A stretch of DNA of 64,000 nucleotides. Origin: Schistosoma mansoni (Eukaryota; Platyhelminthes; Trematoda; Strigeidida; Schistosomatidae). Below, piece by piece: positions 1-11,124 of this stretch. Positions within the stretch are counted from its first letter, which is position 1. Every line of letters starts with the position of its first letter. Under the pieces are notes generated by a model, which was not told the DNA's origin, ran no database searches, and was given only the letters and a program-made list of their open reading frames with translations. Both the position numbers and the translations under genes were made by a program. The stretch spans positions 124,001 through 188,000 of the forward strand of contig NW_017386096.1 in NCBI RefSeq assembly GCF_000237925.1, written 5' to 3'.

Positions 1-2297
1 ATCCCTACTAGTGTGCCAGTCCACTCATTTATAACTAAAATGTACGTTACACTAAGAGTGCCTACAAGTATGTTTTATTAGAAGAGAAAAAAATAAGTTC
101 ACTCCACTAGGAACCGGTCATTGTCGGGTACATTTTGAATTATCCATTTAATACCCTTCTACAACGGTTGGGTGTCCTGCAAAAACATCCTATATGAAAA
201 AATTATGAGGTGGATGCTTGAATGATACGGAAATAGGCAAAAAAACTACTTCTTAATTTGCAAATACTTTAATCCTCTCCCATACAATATTATTTAGTAT
301 TCGAAACAACTTCCCTATTGTGAATCCTTAATCAGTGTTTCATCTTCTCCATTTGGGAAAACCTCACATGGAGAATATATATTCCCCGATTGTTCGGGAT
401 TTACATCTCTTTAATTGAGAAATATGGATATATCATAATCCTATTCCATAAAACTATTTGTATTCTCCCCTTATAAGCTGATCGTTTTACCAACTATCAA
501 TGTGTACCTCTTGGATGACTTTAATCGTTACTCGATTTTCAAGCGAAATAATAAAATTTACATAATATCTGCAAAATTATGACTTAATAAAACAATTGGA
601 AACGTCTGAAAAGTTTGGAAGATAACACCACCAGGCTCTTACGAGTGACTTACGTTTTTTTGTCTCTTTCAACTGATATTTCACTGTTTAAAAAAATTAG
701 GTTCAAATCTACTAAAAATGTCTTGTTGTGAGAATAATCAGCATACCTAATGCCCCATCTATTCACTTAATTTAACCACTCACTGAAGTTTTAGATGTAG
801 AACAGCATAAATCCACATGATTCAGAGATGCTACACTTTGTAAGAGCACATTATATACGGAAATTAAAGGAATGAAAGGAAAGTAAATGAGTCAAAATAA
901 TAAAACATTATTAGTGGTCACAAGACACTAGGTGTATAAAATATAATTTAAAAGGTAGAAACAAAATCGGTAGGTAGTTGTATGAAGTGACATTGAAATT
1001 CAAAATCTGTAGTCAGACAAGGAGTGAGTACTGTTATAAGCTGTAGGATACTTGTTATAACGCTAGGGTTTCTTGTTATAACAGTCCTTTCACTTTTTGA
1101 TGTGGGTTTGTTCTCTCACATCAAAATCACCCACCTGAGCTACAAATCTCCACCATCTCCAAGTCCTTTCACTTTTTACACGTATGTGGGACGTTAATTT
1201 ACCTTAGACGAATATATACACTAGATTTCCCACCCAGTGTCTATTCTACAGGACTTCAACACAACTCAGACCAAGAACACGAGATTAGCCTGACTATAAA
1301 GTCAATATATTTCCACACCAAAATCCGACACAAGGAACAGTCAATACATAATAAGGATATGGGAATATATATAACACATATAACACCTGTTATCCTATCT
1401 AATGTCTGACTCAGCAAAACAACCAATCATTGTCATTCTCGCCCACACATCAAGTACATATACACTAATGGGATTAATCTTCATCTATGTCATTCAAACT
1501 TCAAAAGCAATAAATTTGTACCTTTAAACACGTCAGTTAAACAGTCAACGATTTAGTGGACAGATTGGCATGTTTTGGTTTGGACATATCCGTATTCAAA
1601 CTTACTTCAGTACTATCATTATATAACTTCATAAAATGAATTGGATTTGCTGTTTACTTTTCTTTCACCATTGTATACATTGCTCATACTTTACATCATA
1701 ACATATTCTTATTTTTACCTACTTGAAAAATTGGTAGCCAGATTAAAATGAGACACTTAGAACACTATGACTAAGTAAAATGAAATACAACACATCACAA
1801 TACTACATCACTTTAGCACACACCTAGTTTACAGCTCATACAACAGTCTCAACCTGTTGTTAGAGATACCAGATTACATAGCTCAGGATTTAGAGGAAGA
1901 TAGAGAATTAATCCGACTGCGCCACTGTGATTTATTTTGCACTAAATCTCATTTCCTAACCTTGTTATTTTGCGATCTCATTCATTTCTTAACACTATAT
2001 TCCCTATGGTTAAATTTAAATCATTGCTGATACTATCATTTCTTTTCACCTGTTGATTTTCTCTCCGGCACATACACTATGACGATGTGAGTTGTAGCAG
2101 TTAGGAACGATTAATCTTGGTGCCAGAACCTAATTTGGTGAAAACAGATTGATATATTTTATTTACACTCAACCATATTATCTTTATAAACCATGAAATT
2201 CTTTTCGTTAAGTAAATAACAGAACAAGTATATTACTTTTGAACTTATATATATGCTTTCGAAATATACATCAGGATATTTGTTCACTTAGAAAAAA
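1..2297. other. Non-coding left flank, no gene recognised
   Basis: AT-rich sequence with stops in all frames and no recognised domain, RNA gene or repeat. At about 1030-1085 the motif CTTGTTATAAC recurs in close succession, and the phrase CCTTTCACTTTTT occurs at about 1085 and again near 1164, so there is some very old local duplication. A phrase around 1120-1160 (CACCTGAGCTACAAATCTCC) recurs almost unchanged near 62790, so a small piece of a dispersed element is present. If the minus-strand gene to the right ends at 2298, this stretch is its 3' side. Confidence 0.5.
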
Positions 2298-2547
2298 TTA
2301 ACCCTCTGTACAATCAGCGGTTACATTACTGGTACTTGAAATAATGATATCATCTAATAATTCTCCAATATTCTCTTTACAATTAGGACAATAATTTATG
2401 AGAGTTGACTTTTGTATAGATAACCAGTAATCTTCACCAAGATTTGTCCTCCATTTCATCGTAACTGATGATAGAATATTTTTCCATAGATCAATTGAAT
2501 ATTTTTCAGATTCCTTGAACAAAAATTGGATTAAACATTGAGGGACA
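2298..2547 (-). CDS. Candidate terminal exon of the minus-strand helical-protein gene
   Basis: Read on the minus strand, an open frame of 83 codons begins just after a plausible 3' splice site (AAAATTCCAG at 2557-2548) and ends in a stop at 2298. The protein is rich in Leu, Ile, Ser and Lys, with one CPNCK motif about residue 53, a single Cys knuckle and not a complete zinc-binding set. The composition suits the C-terminus of the large exon at 4619-6553. The exon would start in phase 2, whereas the donor at 4618 is phase 0, so at least one exon must lie between, or this belongs to another gene. No domain is recognised. Confidence 0.4.
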
Positions 2548-2610
2548 CTGGAATTTTATACAATACAATACATAATTGATGACAAGCCACAAACTTATAG
2601 TCACAAGCAT

Positions 2611-2806
2611 CACAACCAAAGATGGATGGTGGCTAGCTGTGGAGTCTAGGACGTACGCTTCGTCCCATTTGGGACTCGTCAGCTAGATGTACCTGCATCC
2701 GAGAGTTGATGTTCACTGGGATGCAGGTACATACAGATGACGAGTCCCAAATGGGACGAAGCGTGCGTCCTAGATTACACAGCTAGCCACCATCCATCTT
2801 TGCTTA
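2611..2806. repeat. Head-to-head pair of alpha-type hammerhead ribozyme repeats
   Basis: The stretch is a long inverted repeat: the left arm begins CAAAGATGGATGGTGGCTAG and the right arm ends in its complement. Each arm contains a schistosome alpha-family hammerhead module. The minus copy has the core CTGACGAG (2682-2675), stem II, GAAG in place of GAAA, a palindromic stem III and GTC at 2652-2650 followed by a stem I strand. The plus copy has ATGACGAG instead of CTGACGAG and also GAAG. The first change hits C3, which is essential in the hammerhead fold, so the plus copy should be inactive and the minus copy weak. The tRNA-like Pol III part is missing from both arms. Confidence 0.85.
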
Positions 2807-2988
2807 TGACGTTATGTAAACATTACCTAAGAAATAAAAGTACAGTAATATTCTTTTTCCCTTCAAAATACTTCCCATAACTGGTAATATATTTGTTTTA
2901 TCCTCCTTTCTATTAGCCAAAATACATTAGAAAGTCCATAGCAGTCAGTAAAACACGGGCTTTCTTACCGTCCTATACTTTGCTACAA

Positions 2989-3219
2989 CTACATAAACAA
3001 ACGATTCTCGCAAATTAAACTCGTCAACAGATATTCGGGCAGTAAATCAGCGATTGAAAAACCCAAAAGATTAAAGATTTTTGATATTCTTATTAACACA
3101 AGAGGCTGACTGTCGTCTTCACTTTGGATCGTCATTGTATTCTGCATGGTCTTCATCTGAAAAGGACTTTTCTTTAGCGTATTTTTTCCGTGAACAGCCC
3201 TAAACATCTTAAAAATCTC
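2989..3219 (-). CDS. Candidate exon of the minus-strand helical-protein gene
   Basis: Minus-strand open frame ending in a stop at 2989. If the exon begins after the AG of CCCTGGAG (about 3219) the frame is phase 0, matching the donor at 4618, although the pyrimidine tract is weak. It encodes a Lys/Gln-rich stretch with QSEDDSQPLVLIRISKIFNL and then a leucine-rich helix-like end. This could be an alternative last exon, or an exon that splices on toward 2547 by a donor I cannot identify. Codon content looks better than its surroundings, but no family is recognised. An overlapping frame (3174-3410) is also open, so the reading frame is not secure. Confidence 0.3.
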   Translation of the reverse strand, partial: EIFKMFRAVHGKNTLKKSPFQMKTMQNTMTIQSEDDSQPLVLIRISKIFNLLGFSIADLLPEYLLTSLICENRLFM

Positions 3220-3589
3220 CAGGGTTCTTTAAGTTTTACGAAAAACACAAGTAGCTCAGTTAACAAACTCATCGGATAAATAGTAGAACAACAGATGTGG
3301 TTTAATAAAACTATTGACCATTGCAGTAAATGATTAGAGAACTGTAGCAAATATGTATTTACGAAGATGCATAGAATAATTGGATGCTTATTCTTTATGT
3401 AGATCAACAATAGATTATTTGTGGAAATTCAAGTGGAAGCAATATACTAATCGACGAAATTCTCATACCTTAAGAAAGTGAAACAGTTAAAATACGCGTC
3501 ATGAACGCCATTCCAATCTTTTACTGTGAAACACAGAAAGACGAAATTTGAACTGTAGTAAAATCAAAACTAACAAACCACCTCAGGAA

Positions 3590-3770
3590 TCTTAGGTATA
3601 CGGAGCGCTGGTTCAGCGGTTAAGACCTTAGGATTACAGTCACTTAGCCCCAGGTTCGAACTCCGCTTTATCCAATTCGGTCTGAGCAACTTGGTGGTAC
3701 TATTAGCCCTCATATCTAAGGTACGGCTCATACCCAAGTACCTGGTGAATGCGTTAATTTATTGTATATT
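3590..3770 (+). repeat. tRNA-like SINE fragment
   Basis: A tRNA-like head is visible: a box A-like TGGTTCAGCGGTTAAG (about 3609-3624) and a box B-like GGTTCGAACTCC (about 3653-3664). It is followed by a body, CAGTCTGAGCAACTTGGTGG-like, ending CCCAAGTACCTGGTGAATG. A more decayed relative lies at 21090-21235. It has no hammerhead core. It is presumably a dead Pol III-derived retroposon in or beside an intron of the minus-strand gene. Confidence 0.6.
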
Positions 3771-4024
3771 CTCAGGTATACACAGAGTACATAGGTCAAT
3801 ATTTGATAACAGTTGGCCTTCCGTAAGTCGGGGGCATGGTTATCTCCAAAAGTAATATGACGAGATAGCAAAATTGAATGTTGAAGACGCCTAAAAAATG
3901 CAGTAAACAATCAAGCCTAGTGCGTATATGCGCGCACATACAATAAGTCGTCGTGCTAAATTAGAAGTGAGAAATACGATGTAAGATCCAGTGAAACCCT
4001 CTACTACACCATTAAATGTTGTTG

Positions 4025-4185
4025 TGGAACAGTGGGTTAGGTGTCAAGAGGTTCAAGTTTTAAGCGTGATTCCGCTAGTTTAAACCTCATCGACACAGAT
4101 GGGTTCGACCAACTGTGTAGTATTACTAACCTTAACATAATGGATGTGGCTCAAAACCAAGTAAATGAATCTATATCTAGTTGGT
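4025..4185 (+). repeat. Decayed tRNA-like SINE fragment
   Basis: A box B-like GGGTTCGACC lies near 4101 and the tail phrase AACCAAGTAAATGAATCT near 4156. The same tail (AGTCAAGTAAATGAATCT) closes another fragment at about 45742-45905, which also has a box A-like GGTTCAGTGGTCTGAGG. Together they define one old SINE family without a hammerhead. It lies in the presumed intron left of 4619. Confidence 0.45.
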
Positions 4186-4609
4186 GAATTATTTATTACA
4201 AATATTGCTCTGTGGATTAGATTCCCCATCTGTTAACCACTATTTGAAGGCCGTATGACCGAATTGATGGGCCACCGCTTCACAAATCCGCGATACCGTT
4301 TACAAGATTTTGAATTAAGCATAATATTATTATTTGGGTATTGCAGAAAAATATGCCAAATTAATTGTACAAGCTTACTGTGCATTAATGGCAATTTTTT
4401 CAACTAACCCTATGGATTCGCATTGTGGTTCACAAAACGCCAAGAAACAGGACATAACAGAAGAGTGTCACATCGACTGAAGATTTGGTATTTTAAATAA
4501 GATCTCTTGATCAACTACTTAACCAACCGAAGATAAACTTAATATTGTGTTGTATCAACAAGGAATTTATAAAACAGTATCAATCAAAAAGCAGAGTAAG
4601 AGATGTCAA

Positions 4610-4622
4610 TAAACTTACCTCC
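4610..4622 (-). promoter_or_regulatory. 5' splice site of the large minus-strand exon
   Basis: On the minus strand the sequence is GAGGAG|GTAAGTTT, a near-perfect eukaryotic donor, with the intron beginning at 4618. The frame stays open only 12 codons into the intron, which supports the splice over read-through. Confidence 0.8.
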
Positions 4623-6553
4623 TCAAGATATTTGACAGTATTCCACAGTGTTTTGGAAACAAACTTTGATTCTGTTAATTCCATCAGATCAAAATTTATA
4701 AGATAATCATACGATTTCCAGGCCCATTCAGATGAACGAGTTTGGTGCTTTGAATGTGGACTTGTGTAGTTATTACGATACTCACAGACAATGAAGATAA
4801 TAAAGGTTGAAAGGGAAAGTCCACGAAAGGAAGCATCGTTTAGAAAACTACCGATACCAAGTCCCGACATGAGACTATCAACAAATACAGAGAATAATAG
4901 TTTACAATCACTTGTCCACAATAATATATATGTTTCACGACTAAGAATTTTTAAAATTGCAACAGCTACATCCAGTAATCCTTCATTATTAAACAAACCA
5001 AACAACATGGTAGATTGTTTTAGTATCTGATCATTTACCTTGTCCAGTAGTTTGAAGAGACAAACCCAAAATGTTCTATACACATCTAAACAATTATATT
5101 TAGAAGATAATTCTTGGATAAGGTGAATAAAATGAAATGAGAACGTAGAAAAAATTCTTGGATTATCTGTAGTTAAAAGTGAATCAAAAAGTTTAAAGAT
5201 CAGTTTATCGATTGCTGAATTTTTCGATCCCCAGTAGAGACGACAAACCTCTTCGAAAAAGTCGAACGAGGCGTATATACTAGAAGTCATGGGATTGGAA
5301 ACAGAATCGTTACAATGAGATACTAAGTAGTCTACTACATCAGTTACATCCGATAATGAAATTATTGAAGATGGTGAACAGTGGACTAAGATTCTTGACA
5401 AGACCCACAACCTTGCATGGTACTTGTTTACTTCATTTTCCTTAACGGAATTAGAGTTTTTCGTAACGACAGACAGAATTTTCTTTAATAAGTCATTTCC
5501 AGATTCCATATGGAGGGAAGCATTTGTATGCAGATAAACTGGGTTTGTAATACGAAAAACATTATCAGTTTCATCGTTTTCTAAATATTTATACAAAGAA
5601 AAAGACCATTCATCTGTGACAAATTTCCACATCTCGTGACACAGTTCTTTATTGCATTTTAAACAAAAATTGATTATCGAGGCACACAGCTCAGGTAAGT
5701 TACGTAAAGGCTTCAAAAATGAAACCCAATCACTGTTGGTTGATGGTGAGCTCACAATACGAGTGAAAACCAAAAAGAGCAACTTAGCTTGTAGCTCTGA
5801 GGGAAATGAATCAAAAGTAGTCACGCTGAATTGAAATTTATCCGGTATTTGCAAAGTATCAAATTCTACATTAAACTTCTGAATCAATTCTGCAATGAGA
5901 AACAAGACTTCAGTACCAAAAGCTGACAGTTGAACACATTCATTGAAAGGCTCTTGGCTAGCATCAAGCTTGTTATTTACAAGAAGATGAAGAAAAATAA
6001 ATGCACATATGATAACGGTATTCTTGAAAACGTGGACATTTGTTTCCTTAGAGAGACCTTGAAGGAGCTTAAGGACTTTCGAAGAATTGATCCAAGATAC
6101 ATAGCTAACGTCTGTAATAGAACGAAGACTTTTTAAACAATGAGCTAAGGCCTCAATGAGTGTAATATCGACATTTTTGTTGGATATATCGAGAGCATAT
6201 GACACGACCTGATGGAGGCCGAAATCCCCATTTCCGAAAATATAACCATAGCGAAAAGAAAGAGACACGGCAGCTTTCAGAATGATATGCAATTCAGTAG
6301 TGTAATCACAATCAATGTCCCATCGAGAAGCGTGTTTCGACATAAGATGCCATTCACTGATTGGCAACGTGGACCAAAAATCAGTGTGAAATTCATGCTG
6401 GCATACTACTGACAAGCACAGCCTATTTATTAAGGTGTCATCAAGCTTTCCTGGGAATTTCGCATCAAAAATAGTAGCGATGCTGTAACCCGGTATTTTC
6501 ATAAATTTGCGTGTTTCAAGGTTGACATCTCCGACGTCCAATATCTTTGTCAC
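4619..6553 (-). CDS. Large exon of an unrecognised, probably helical-repeat protein
   Basis: The longest open frame in the window encodes 645 residues. It is rich in Leu, Ser, Phe and Ile, without a signal peptide or clear transmembrane span, in alternating hydrophobic blocks like a HEAT/ARM-type solenoid; that fold is inference. I do not recognise the family. The 3' end is well defined: the frame runs KYLEE and then meets a consensus donor (GAG|GTAAGTTT, intron from 4618, phase 0). The 5' end is not: the frame opens with GTG at 6553 after an in-frame TGA. The first in-frame ATG is at 6502 (MKIPGYSIATIF), and a possible 3' splice site ends at 6557 (GATACAAG). So either translation starts at 6502 or the exon continues from an upstream exon. 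Small open frames on the plus strand here are shadows. Confidence 0.85.
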
Positions 6554-6784
6554 GAGCTTGTATCAACCAATCGATTTCTTTGCTTCAGCTCCTTGTTTTT
6601 CGGTACGGCTCCACGTATTTGATAATGTCGAATACGTCGTAGTCTGGCCACTTGACCACATTAAATCCAGTCAGTTAGGTAGCTATTTGTGGATTTCTAT
6701 GTGTTGTTGTGTGAGTATGTTTGGTTTAGGAAAGTAGGGTTTCTAGGTGCTAGTAATTATCATCTTGTCAGACAGGAGGTCCGT
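6554..6784. other. Possible promoter or 5' region of the minus-strand gene
   Basis: About 230 bases between the start of the large exon and the first LINE remnant. The minus strand carries short open stretches in two frames with basic residues (for example KNKELKQRNRLVD about 6600-6560), but no frame joins cleanly to the exon. No TATA box or other promoter motif is convincing. Confidence 0.3.
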
Positions 6785-8860
6785 TGACAATAACTCTCAA
6801 TGAGAAAAGCGAGAGTGTACCTCTTATTCTCCTGTGGCTTACGTTTTAGACCTAACACTTACTAGGCTGCCCATCTCCATACTCGGTTCAAGAGATTTAC
6901 ATGTGTTTCCAGGGGTTTAACGACACTGTGAACTTAATCGGTAAGCCGAGCGTACATTTTAAACAGTGTTAGGAACGGCTATAGGGTGCTTGTATCAAGT
7001 TGACTTTTCATAAAGTGGAGAGTTGTGTTTGTCTTGACTGTGTCACCATGTAAGTTGGTCTGATGTCTAAGCTCTCTGTGGACACATGTCCAAAACCCCA
7101 GCTTGAAGCAACAGTCAGCAGAGGGTTTCGATGTAGAGTGTAAGTGCTTTTTTCCGAGTGAGACAGAATGTTCACGATATGACATTTCGACCAGTTACAT
7201 TCCAACAGATTGTCTACTGTCCATTCATTTATTGCTGTACTCCTTTTTCGAAGGTCTAGTGAGTCCGTTTTGATTTTTGTGGACCTCCAGATCTTTCCGT
7301 TGTCTGCATAGATCAGTGAAGCCGAGTAGATTGGACCTGAGACCGTTTCTCGTGAAACTACTGACTTTAAGGCCTTTCAACTGGCGTGCATTCTATTTAA
7401 CTTGGTACGAGACATCCTGTTATTTAAGTAGTTTCGGAGCCCCAATAGAAATGGGTCAGTAAAACATATCTTTGCAACCTTCAGCCTGGGAAGTATGTGA
7501 GGTACTATGCCAAAGGTTTTTGAGAAATGGAGGCATATTACATGAATTTATATAATATGGTCACTTCAGGTCGGCCAGCTGTCCTATATTATCAGGAGAT
7601 AAGACACACAGTAACTCCCTTATGCAAACCCATGTTGTACTTCTTGTAGGATCTGATTTTCACCCATATATTCCGAACTTTGTTCGATTATCAGTCCTTC
7701 CATTGCACTCGTTGTTATTGAGAGTAATGTGACTGGCCTGTAAAGGGCTTGATATATTCTCTATCATCCCTTGAACACTGAGTGAGTGCTCTGTTTCTTT
7801 TCTGTTTTGGTTTTGTGAGACCATCGTGACTAATAATTAATATAGATAACCTGTTATCATTATCGACTGAGCTAGCGAATTCTCAGTACTAATCAACATA
7901 GTATGATGATACACTTGAGCATTAGTCGGAGGACTAAGAGAATAATAGGTTAACACATGTAAAATATCGACCAACAGTCGGACTAAGGATTATTAACAGG
8001 CTGTGTTTCTTTTATCGTTCTTACAAACGTAGAATTATTGTCTACTGCTCTAATAATGTACCTAATCCCAAAATTGTAGATTTGTCATAATGTCACTACC
8101 TAGTCTATAAGATCTTTCCCAGAAGTGGCATAATTGTCTACGCTGACTCATCGTATAGTGACAATTAACAATATTGTTTGTGTCTCTGAAGAACACTTTT
8201 AGGCTGGACGTAGAACAATTTGGTTAATATAGATAAAAGAGATAAGTTACACAAGAATGACCACGCCCGCAAGACTGAGCCATGTCATTCGATTCAATTA
8301 GATTGAATGTTCCCGCGTTCTACATAATCAACCTTCTCTTCGTGTTATCTGCTGAATATAAATCTCTTCGGTAATTATATGTTCGGCGTCAAAGGTCGTG
8401 TGGTTACGGTGTAATGCGACTACAAGTTCTTAAGTAGATCGAGTAGCAGTGTACTAATGGCTTCCGCTCATATTTTTAGGATTATATGTCAGTTGTTGTC
8501 GTATCCTGGTGACTTTCCCAGACGCAGGAACTTTACTTTTCTCAGTACTAACGCGGAAGTTAGTTTGATATTCCGTAGATTGTTGGAACTAGAGTTGAGA
8601 GACATTTACGTTAGTGGTTTCCTGATTTAGTTGGTCCGTGAAGTTGGCATGAAATACTTCTGGCATCTCTAAGTCGATAGGATGTCAATTTGACCGTTTA
8701 GGAGCACAAACATCTTTGTTTTCAAATTTTCTTTTACTCGTGATACTGTAGAGATAATTGGGGATAGCTGGTGTTTTGGCTTTTAGTTTGACTCGGAAAG
8801 GTCTCCTATTTCTTCGAACTTTGGTGTTGCATCTGTTTCTCAATCCAAAATAAAAGCCGC
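6785..8860 (-). mobile_element. Decayed CR1-like non-LTR retrotransposon (LINE), interrupted
   Basis: Translated on the minus strand in shifting frames, the stretch shows reverse-transcriptase landmarks in order: GKSPGYDN (about 8500), an AEAIST..LLDLLKN segment (about 8460-8410), RPVTLLSI (about 7740), AMEGLI.EQ and LQEVQHGF (about 7700-7620), and a thumb-like NPWKH..ISLNRVWRWAA segment (about 6930-6870). These match the layout of CR1/jockey-type LINEs. Many stops and frame changes show it is long dead. The gap between GKSPG and RPVTL is several hundred bases too long because another repeat sits there. Confidence 0.7.
7830..8400. repeat. Unclassified repeat nested in the LINE
   Basis: The LINE frame stops near 8405 and resumes near 7830, leaving about 570 bases of unrelated sequence. 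At least 8035-8400 aligns with 11676-12052 (shared TAGTCTATAAGATCTT, CCGCGTTC and a TGCTGAATAT phrase). Size and dispersion would suit a solo LTR or another short mobile element. I see no clear flanking duplication, so the class is open. Confidence 0.5.
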
Positions 8861-9010
8861 GGCCAGGATCCTTTACGGAGACCTGCAGGTTGGACTAGGC
8901 CCTCCGTATGGATTGAAGAGAGAGTTCTGTGCCTCGCTTAACCCAGGACCTTCGCTTGACGAGTATGTACTTACCCTGAGATACACTGCGTAAGACGGCA
9001 TTCCGAATGA
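8861..9010 (+). mobile_element. Short retroelement-like coding remnant
   Basis: A plus-strand frame contains KIKAAARILYGD followed by a Pro/Gly-rich stretch. It resembles the region upstream of the reverse transcriptase in some non-LTR elements (a KxRAAxRILxxD-like pattern), but the match is loose. It abuts the LINE remnant in the opposite orientation. Treat as a weak call. Confidence 0.2.
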
Positions 9011-9460
9011 TATCCCTCACTATCTCCCATATGCCATTCATTGTCAGTCATTACCACTCCAGTGAACACGTGGATAATTAAAAATGCCAATCATTGTCGT
9101 TCAGTCTGTGCTAGTATAGCCAAAATAGAGAAGCACCCCATCTATGGTCACGTTAAACACGACTGTACAATGGTCTCCAGTTCCAACTGGTGATTAGATG
9201 TGAACATCTTCAACTAGAAACTGGTCATTTGTGAGAAAAAAACTAACTTTCAAGGTTTTCCGTCCTCACCTTATCGTGTGGCACCACCCACATTTTCAGC
9301 AAGTTGTTTGGAAACCCGGAGACATTCTTTTGTTCAGGAATGCCAGGTAATAAAGCAAACCATCAAGTGCTTCCATAGCAATGCGAGTGGACTAAAGTGA
9401 CAACTAGGAGAGATCCGAAACATGTGCCTTCAGTTAGATATGATGGACCATAATCTTAAC

Positions 9461-9940
9461 TTAGATTTGGCTGTCTCCCGTAATCGCGGATGATGAAGTT
9501 ATCACGCAATGCATGATACAGTTACAATACGATAAAGTACACAAAACATGAAGCGAGGTGTTGATATAAATTGAAAGCCACTTCGAATCCGTAGCGCCAT
9601 ACAGTGACAATGCGACAGAGGAGCCAGCCACTGCAAAAATTACATTCGACTCCCAAGTCCTTTCTTCAACGAGCTTAGAGGATGCGATACAATAGTCGTT
9701 ATTGTGTCGTTTTCGCCCAGTAATAGCAGGCAACACCATTAGTCTGGAACACCTTCCTCTCGTATATCTTTTTCGCTTGCTGGTCTTACTATATGCAGAG
9801 ACCTGGGAAGAAATGTGATGCTTATTATTTAGGGATTGCGTCTCTGTGTTCGAGTGGACCATGTTGTGTTCACTACTCTGAGACTCTTTTTCTGTCTTCG
9901 ACTTGAGATTTCTCGCAATCCTGTTACTAGAAACAGGCAT
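9461..9940 (-). CDS. Hypothetical 159-residue ORF
   Basis: A minus-strand ATG-to-stop frame of 159 codons, long for this AT-rich background. The N-terminal half is hydrophilic, with a basic cluster (SKRKRYTRGR and GRKRHN) like a nuclear-localisation or nucleic-acid-binding segment. The C-terminal half is hydrophobic (VIFAVAGSSVALSLYG) and Cys-rich. Just upstream on the same strand (10033 to about 9962) another ATG opens a short frame (MPSSSVTTSAYTIAAKTISR) ending at a GTGAGT donor-like site, and its start and RRLKS end echo MPVSS and RNLKS here. It could be an exon of an unknown gene or a chance frame in old repeat DNA. No family recognised. Confidence 0.3.
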   Translation of the reverse strand: MPVSSNRIARNLKSKTEKESQSSEHNMVHSNTETQSLNNKHHISSQVSAYSKTSKRKRYTRGRCSRLMVLPAITGRKRHNNDYCIASSKLVEERTWESNVIFAVAGSSVALSLYGATDSKWLSIYINTSLHVLCTLSYCNCIMHCVITSSSAITGDSQI

Positions 9941-10039
9941 TTTTGACTTATCAGTAACTCACGACTTGAGGCGTCTACTAATCGTCTTTGCAGCTATAGT
10001 GTAAGCACTGGTGGTAACGCTGCTACTAGGCATCTTCCT

Positions 10040-11120
10040 CAGTGGACAAAGAAGTATATTGGCAGATAATCAAAAGAGGACGTACACCTGATATGAGTTT
10101 AGGAACAGAAAAATAATCGAGATTTGTGAATATACGTCACACATGAACAGAATTTGAAAAACAGTTAAAATTGCAGAGTTACTGCTGGTCGTCCTATCGA
10201 ACAACTTCTCATGGACCCAGTAACTTATCCACAACTTTTGTGTTTGCGAGAAAATGATTGTATTTTGTTACTGAAGCAGCTAGGAAGAGAGTAGCTGATT
10301 AAGATATCTAGATCTACCGCACAGTTATTAAATCGTTGCTTAATTATGGTCAGATTTCTTGTCACGGTTGTCTGTCAGCGGGGCGAAGAAGCAGTTTATA
10401 TCCCTAGAAGCGTTTAAATATTCCAGTGTGGTCGCAGAGAACTGGACGGTTCCAATTATTGATGGGATATAAACGGTGTTATGTCTGACTTGAAGAGCGC
10501 TTGTTCATTCAGCCAGGGTTTGTTATGTTTCTTTTTTTGCATTCTGATCTGGCAATTTTATTAGTTTGTTACATCGTTTGGTACTTCATTGTGCAGAGCT
10601 TTTGCTAGTCATGCAGAATTCTTATTATTAGTATGTGATTATTATCAATTCGGTAACTGTTTTCAGGGTTTTCACTTTAAGGTAGATTTCTCATGTTTTT
10701 AAAAATGAAATTTTGCACCGTTTTTTCACATTACACTTTACATTGATGTAAAACGTTTCCAGCGTCAATCATAGCTTGTTTCCTGATGTCTTATGGCTGA
10801 GTTTAAATTTTGAATCACAGTCACTTGGTACACTTGACACAAATAACAAGAGAACCTATTTCCGTTTTAGGCACCGAAATTTTATTCTCAGATTACTAGT
10901 TACCAATCCAAATATATTGTTTTAACAATAATAATAATAATAATAGATCTTATGACAGTTCTAAGTTTTTAGGTTTTCCAGGCAGGCTTTACGAAACGCC
11001 AGTTCAAGGCATTATGAAACAGAAAATGCCTGGAGTCAAAATTGTAAGTAAATGAGTGGTAAGTTAGAACAAATAAAATTCATTCAGTACTAACTGAAAA
11101 TAGTGATGTTCAAGGTAATA
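10040..11120. other. Non-coding stretch
   Basis: No gene, RNA or repeat boundary that I can support. A short ATA/ATT microsatellite lies at about 10926-10945. Confidence 0.4.
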
Positions 11121-11124
11121 ATTG

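Noticed and set aside
4791-6737. Plus-strand open frames opposite the large minus-strand exon
   Set aside because: Shadow frames of the coding exon, without motifs or splice sites.
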